From contig WTGE01000159.1 in NCBI GenBank assembly GCA_011525445.1, positions 1-10,141 of the forward strand: a stretch of DNA of 10,141 nt, read 5' to 3'. Made by a program: the position numbers and the translations under genes. Below the pieces are notes generated by a model, which was not told the origin of the DNA, did not search any database, and saw nothing but the letters and a program-made list of their open reading frames with translations. Of the stretch, positions 7,302 to 10,141 are shown one piece after another; position 1 is the stretch's first letter, and the number at the start of each line of letters is the position of its first letter. The stretch comes from Synechococcus sp. CO36386bin_37 (GTDB lineage Bacteria; Cyanobacteriota; Cyanobacteriia; PCC-6307; Cyanobiaceae).

Positions 7302-7703
7302 CTAAGGGGTTACAGGGTCATGCTCGAGGAGCCAGCGTTGCCATGGTTCCATCAACCGCTCAGCATCGCCCCTTGCCTCTTCGTGAAGGTGAAGCATGCG
7401 TCGAGGACGGCCGCGGCTCGGGCAACGCTTGCTGTAGCAATCAAGCAGCTCCTGTTGATTGAGAAAATCGACGGCTTGGTGCAGAACAGTTTCTGAAACC
7501 CGCAATTTCGGGTGCTCCTGTTGCAGTCTTTGGAGCAGCCCTGATGGGTAGCTGTCGTGTTGCAGCAGGCAGGCCAGAATCCAGCAAACCGCCAGTTCAA
7601 GATCCAGAAAGACTGGCGGTGGTTGCTGAAAATACTGTTCGATATCGGCTAGGCAATGGTGTGTGGAGTTGCGACGGTGGAGCATGAAGCCGGTCGATCT
7701 CAT
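7302..7703 (-). CDS. Small protein, possible PadR-like winged-helix regulator
   Basis: This 133-residue basic protein is not confidently recognised. Residues about 34-108 resemble a winged-helix domain: helix DLELAVCWILACLLQHDSYP, then SGLLQRLQQEH, a possible recognition helix VSETVLHQAVDFLNQQELLD, and a basic wing YSKRCPSRGRPRRMLHLHEE, reminiscent of PadR-family regulators with their 'G.pRr.Y.LT..G' wing. The C-terminal extension (about 110-133) is short compared with standard PadR proteins, which carry a dimerisation helix; AERLMEPWQRWLLEH may serve. It is the first gene of the run ahead of the CCB1-like gene and is divergent from the RNase D gene, a location typical of a local regulator, but that is inference. 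Start ATG 7703 was taken; Met7 (7685) is equally possible, as neither has a Shine-Dalgarno. Confidence 0.65.
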   Translation of the reverse strand: MRSTGFMLHRRNSTHHCLADIEQYFQQPPPVFLDLELAVCWILACLLQHDSYPSGLLQRLQQEHPKLRVSETVLHQAVDFLNQQELLDCYSKRCPSRGRPRRMLHLHEEARGDAERLMEPWQRWLLEHDPVTP

Positions 7704-7792
7704 GTTGGTCTAGCGCGGTCTCTGTTTGATTTTCAAGCTGCGTATGGGGCATTCGCGTCTCAGAGGCTCAAAGGTCAAAGTGGAGGCTTCGA
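7704..7792. promoter_or_regulatory. Divergent intergenic region with Shine-Dalgarno for the RNase D gene
   Basis: This 89-base region between the winged-helix-like gene and the RNase D gene holds both promoters. On the plus strand GGAGG at 7782-7786 lies six bases before TTG 7793 and decides the start of the RNase D gene. On the minus strand TTGAAA (ending near 7731) could be a -35 element, but no good -10 follows at 17 bases. No clear operator for the adjacent putative regulator was recognised. Confidence 0.45.
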
Positions 7793-8455
7793 TTGATCGA
7801 CTTCGTTGTCATGACCGATCTCCCCGCACAGCCGGAAGCGTTTGCTGTTTTCGATGGCGATCTTGATGAGGAATGGGCTGAGCGCTACAGCAAGACCCAA
7901 GGTTTGGCCGTTGATACGGAAGCCATGGGCCTGATTCACGGACGCGATCGTCTCTGTCTTGTGCAGATCTGTGACGCTGATGATCAGGTGTCATGCGTGC
8001 GCATCGCTCTCGGTCAAACCGAGGCTCCGCGTTTGAAGTTTCTGATGGAGCACCCATCCATCGAAAAGGTGTTTCACTTTGCGCGTTTCGATGTTGCGGC
8101 CCTTGCCACTGGGTTGGGAATCAAGGTGAATCCAATTTTCTGTACCAAGGTTGCGAGCCGCTTGGCTCGCACCTATAGCCCTCGGCATGGTTTGAAGGAA
8201 GTGGTGATGGAACTCGTAGGCGTGGAGTTGGACAAACGGGCACAAAGCAGTGATTGGGGACGCGTTGAGGAACTCACTGACGCTCAGCTGGCTTATGCGG
8301 CTAACGATGCGCGTTATCTCCTCCCAGCCCGTGATCGTTTGGCGGAGATGTTGATGCGGGAAGGACGTTGGGATCTTGCCGAGCGTTGCTTCGGTTGTAT
8401 CCCCGTGATGTCAGATCTTGATCGCTTTCGGTTTGCACAGATCTTCGAGCACTGA
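7793..8455 (+). CDS. rnd: Short RNase D-like 3'-5' exonuclease (DEDDy family)
   Basis: This 220-residue protein carries the DEDDy exonuclease fold that removes nucleotides from RNA 3' ends with two metal ions. Exo I is AVDTEAMGL (39-47; Asp41, Glu43), Exo II is FHFARFDVAAL (94-104; Asp100), and Exo III is LAYAANDARYLL (166-177; Tyr168, Asp172). All catalytic residues are present. It lacks the HRDC domains that bring E. coli RNase D to about 375 residues, so it is the short single-domain type; a role in tRNA or other RNA 3' trimming is inferred from the family. I chose TTG 7793 because a perfect GGAGG lies six bases upstream; ATG 7811 (MTDLPAQPEAF) is the alternative, but its spacing to GGAGG is 24 bases. 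The gene converges on the small unknown gene with only 25 bases between stops. Confidence 0.92.
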   Translation: MIDFVVMTDLPAQPEAFAVFDGDLDEEWAERYSKTQGLAVDTEAMGLIHGRDRLCLVQICDADDQVSCVRIALGQTEAPRLKFLMEHPSIEKVFHFARFDVAALATGLGIKVNPIFCTKVASRLARTYSPRHGLKEVVMELVGVELDKRAQSSDWGRVEELTDAQLAYAANDARYLLPARDRLAEMLMREGRWDLAERCFGCIPVMSDLDRFRFAQIFEH

Positions 8456-8480
8456 TCCTGATGCCCACCCCTCAAAAACT

Positions 8481-8750
8481 TCAGTCCTCAAGCATGAATT
8501 TCTCATCCAGTGGTTCAGCCTCGAGCAAACGGTCGAGAACTTTTCCCTGATCGTGCTCCCCTTTTTTGCGTTCGTTTTGTGCCTCTTCAAGGAGAGTGGT
8601 TGCCAACGCTTTGCGTGCATTCAAATCTTTTACGCCGGTCTTATTTGCAGCCAGTTCAACTCTGCGGCGTGCAGATGACTGGCTGATGCCCAGTTCCGTG
8701 GCCAGTTCCGCGCAGAGCCTGAGGTAGTCATGGTCCTGAATCGCGGGCAT
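8481..8750 (-). CDS. Small conserved-type hypothetical protein, 89 residues
   Basis: I do not recognise a named family. The protein is highly charged and predicted all-helical: residues 7-35 (HDYLRLCAELATELGISQSS and on to ARRRVELAA) could form a helix-turn-helix, with GISQSSARRRV as turn plus second helix, and residues 40-70 (VKDLNARKALATTLLEEAQN) are a long amphipathic helix. The tail is acidic (EAEPLDEKFMLED). There is no signal peptide or membrane segment, so it should be cytoplasmic. It begins 30 bases after the stop of the LpxB-related gene on the same strand, suggesting co-transcription, and converges on the RNase D gene. Codon use and composition are like its neighbours, supporting a real gene. 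A nucleic-acid-binding role is a guess from the possible HTH only. Confidence 0.7.
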   Translation of the reverse strand: MPAIQDHDYLRLCAELATELGISQSSARRRVELAANKTGVKDLNARKALATTLLEEAQNERKKGEHDQGKVLDRLLEAEPLDEKFMLED

Positions 8751-8780
8751 GGCGTGAGGTGGCTTGAGGACGAACGCTTA

Positions 8781-10100
8781 TCAGTATCCGTGGCCAACCG
8801 GCAGTTCCTGCAAAATGCGTTTGGCGATGGCATCGCTGCCTCCTGACGGACCCATCCTTTGGCGGCCTTTGAGCCCCATTTGTACGCCTAAGGAGGGTTC
8901 GTTGAGGAGCTGCTGCAATCTTCGATTGAGCTGGTTTATCGATTTGCAGGGACACACCGCTCCACCCAGAAGGCGACTTTGACGTCTTGCAAATCCCTTC
9001 GTGAACTGCGGTCCCCGACCCGGAAGCGAAAGAGCGGGAATCCCTAGTCCTACCACTTGCTCGGTTGCTGTACCTGCCGTTGCAACTCCCACTTCAGCCC
9101 ATGGCGCCCAGTGGTTGAACTGACCGTTGCCGAGTAAAACCAGAACATGTCCTTTCAGCCAGCACGCTTCTGCACGCAACCCTTCGCTCGGTGGTGGGCT
9201 TGAGCGAAACCCTTGGCTTTGAAGGGCGGAACCCAGTGTTTTGAGATCTGGAGTGCTTCCAAGAGCAACCAGGACAGCAATTGGTCTGTCGTTGGGCAAC
9301 GGTGCCATTCCGCGCATCAAACGGCTGAAGTTGTACTCAGCTTCAGGGATTCGGCTCCCACACAACAGCAGGATGCGCCGGCATCGAGCCAGGCTGGGAT
9401 GCACGGTCGAAGGGCCCAACCCATCCATCATCGGGTTGCCGGGCGCTTCGGCCCGCACGCCATGCCTGCGTAATCCTCGTGCGGTGAGTCGGTCGCGGGT
9501 CACCACCAAGCGACAGCGTTGATTGCGCATCAGCAACCATTCCCATGGGTCCCATTCGCTTCCTTTCAGAGCGTGATAGTGATCGCTTAGGTCATGGCCT
9601 GGTCCACTGCTCCAGGTGTAATCGCTCTTTGGGGTTCCAATGAAGCCAAAAGGGCGTCTTGAAGTCCAGGCCATCACAAGGGGAAGCAGGTCTCCCACAG
9701 CAAGGACCGCATCCACTTCTGCGCACTGTTGGCGTACACATCTCCACTGTCGCCAAGTCAGGAGTGGTAAGCCTGCAAAGACATCGGCGAGAAGGCCTGG
9801 GAGGCTCTGATTGCTAAACCCGCCACTCGGGAGAGGCGCGGAGGGGCCAACGCGCTGCACGATGTTTGCAGCAGTAGTGGTTTGAAAACTGCTCCCTGTG
9901 CCGACAAGGGGTAGAACCTTCATTGCCAAGTGTGGGCATCGGTTCCGCAAGGACTCAATGATCCTCAAGGCGATGAGGTCTTCGCCATGACCGTTGCTGA
10001 TGATCAGCAGGGAACCAGAACCTTCGCTGATACGATCACTTCGTGGAGCGAACGCTTCCTGCCCGGCGGCATGGCCAAGTGGTAAGGCAGAGGATTGCAA
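8781..10100 (-). CDS. Lipid-A-disaccharide-synthase-related protein (cyanobacterial LpxB-like), 5' end uncertain
   Basis: Up to 439 residues in a glycosyltransferase GT-B-like arrangement. The conserved N-terminal motif LLIISNGHGEDLIAL (31-45) begins the first Rossmann domain, AVLAVGDLLPLVMAW (131-145) and GFIGTPKSDYTW (152-163) follow, and the C-terminal nucleotide-sugar side has VGVATAGTATEQVVGLGIPA (337-356) and LPGRGPQFTKGFARRQSRLLG (359-379). This fits the LpxB-related family of cyanobacteria and Deinococcus (TIGR03492 by memory) rather than true LpxB; the substrate is unknown. The start is a problem: the frame has no ATG or GTG before the conserved domain (first ATG is codon 60), and the TTG at 10100 used here as an outer limit lies antisense in tRNA-Cys. 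A CTG at 10010 with GAAGG ten bases upstream is a plausible real start. Coding from about 10010 downstream is secure. Confidence 0.85.
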   Translation of the reverse strand: MQSSALPLGHAAGQEAFAPRSDRISEGSGSLLIISNGHGEDLIALRIIESLRNRCPHLAMKVLPLVGTGSSFQTTTAANIVQRVGPSAPLPSGGFSNQSLPGLLADVFAGLPLLTWRQWRCVRQQCAEVDAVLAVGDLLPLVMAWTSRRPFGFIGTPKSDYTWSSGPGHDLSDHYHALKGSEWDPWEWLLMRNQRCRLVVTRDRLTARGLRRHGVRAEAPGNPMMDGLGPSTVHPSLARCRRILLLCGSRIPEAEYNFSRLMRGMAPLPNDRPIAVLVALGSTPDLKTLGSALQSQGFRSSPPPSEGLRAEACWLKGHVLVLLGNGQFNHWAPWAEVGVATAGTATEQVVGLGIPALSLPGRGPQFTKGFARRQSRLLGGAVCPCKSINQLNRRLQQLLNEPSLGVQMGLKGRQRMGPSGGSDAIAKRILQELPVGHGY

Positions 10101-10135
10101 ATCCTTTATCCCCAGTTCGAATCTGGGTGCCGCCT
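10065..10135 (+). tRNA. trnC: tRNA-Cys (GCA anticodon)
   Basis: A full cloverleaf can be drawn by eye. Acceptor stem GGCGGCA (10065-10071) pairs perfectly with TGCCGCC (10128-10134). The D arm has GCC/GGC (10074-10076 with 10086-10088). The anticodon stem GAGGA/TCCTT (10090-10094 with 10102-10106, one G-U) encloses T-T-GCA-A-A with anticodon GCA at 10097-10099. The T arm CCCAG-TTCGAAT-CTGGG spans 10111-10127. The discriminator is T (U73), the main cysteine identity base. CCA is not encoded; the sequence continues into a short T-run (10135-10138). Confidence 0.97.
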
Positions 10136-10141
10136 TTTGAA

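Noticed and set aside
8456..8480. Possible bidirectional terminator between the RNase D gene and the small unknown gene
   Set aside because: The 25-base gap shows no inverted repeat or T-run on either strand.
10060..10141. tRNA-Cys as an integration site for a mobile element
   Set aside because: No integrase, direct repeat of the tRNA 3' end or foreign-looking genes are seen in the window; the sequence to the right is not available.

Overview
The window looks like a core-genome stretch of a marine picocyanobacterium, either a marine Synechococcus or a close low-light Prochlorococcus relative. The basis is a clear photosystem I PsaD gene, an oxygen-dependent coproporphyrinogen oxidase, a probable CCB1-type cytochrome b6 heme-assembly protein, a cyanobacterial-type Mrp without the usual CxxC, moderate GC content and very tight gene packing. 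No insertion sequence, phage gene, CRISPR array or foreign-looking island is visible.

Layout. (1) The first 4.7 kb is a run on the minus strand, transcribed right to left: mrp, rodA, a sensor histidine kinase-like gene, psaD, and the 5' part of trpE, which runs off the left edge. The mrp-rodA and rodA-kinase junctions are only 2 and 4 bases, so these three look like one operon. psaD has a 93-base leader region and a good ribosome binding site, so it probably has its own promoter; trpE follows 46 bases later. (2) hemF is on the plus strand, divergent from mrp across a 114-base gap. (3) A minus-strand trio at about 5.8-7.7 kb reads small winged-helix-like protein, CCB1-like membrane protein, exported Amidase_3-like protein; the last overlaps the end of hemF tail-to-tail by 74 bases. 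(4) A short RNase D-like exonuclease gene is on the plus strand, divergent from that trio. (5) On the right, a minus-strand pair encodes a lipid-A-disaccharide-synthase-related protein and a small unknown protein. (6) tRNA-Cys(GCA) sits on the plus strand at the right edge, head-to-head with the LpxB-related gene.

Functional themes. Photosynthesis and tetrapyrrole/heme supply (psaD, hemF, CCB1-like), Fe-S cluster handling (mrp) and cell-envelope growth (rodA, amidase, LpxB-related) are interleaved, as is common in compact picocyanobacterial genomes; I see no single new pathway. The items most worth a second look are the histidine kinase, which keeps its phospho-acceptor histidine but appears to have lost all recognisable ATP-binding boxes; the LpxB-related gene, which has no ATG or GTG start before its conserved domain and whose frame runs antisense into tRNA-Cys; and two little-characterised small proteins (7302-7703 and 8481-8750).
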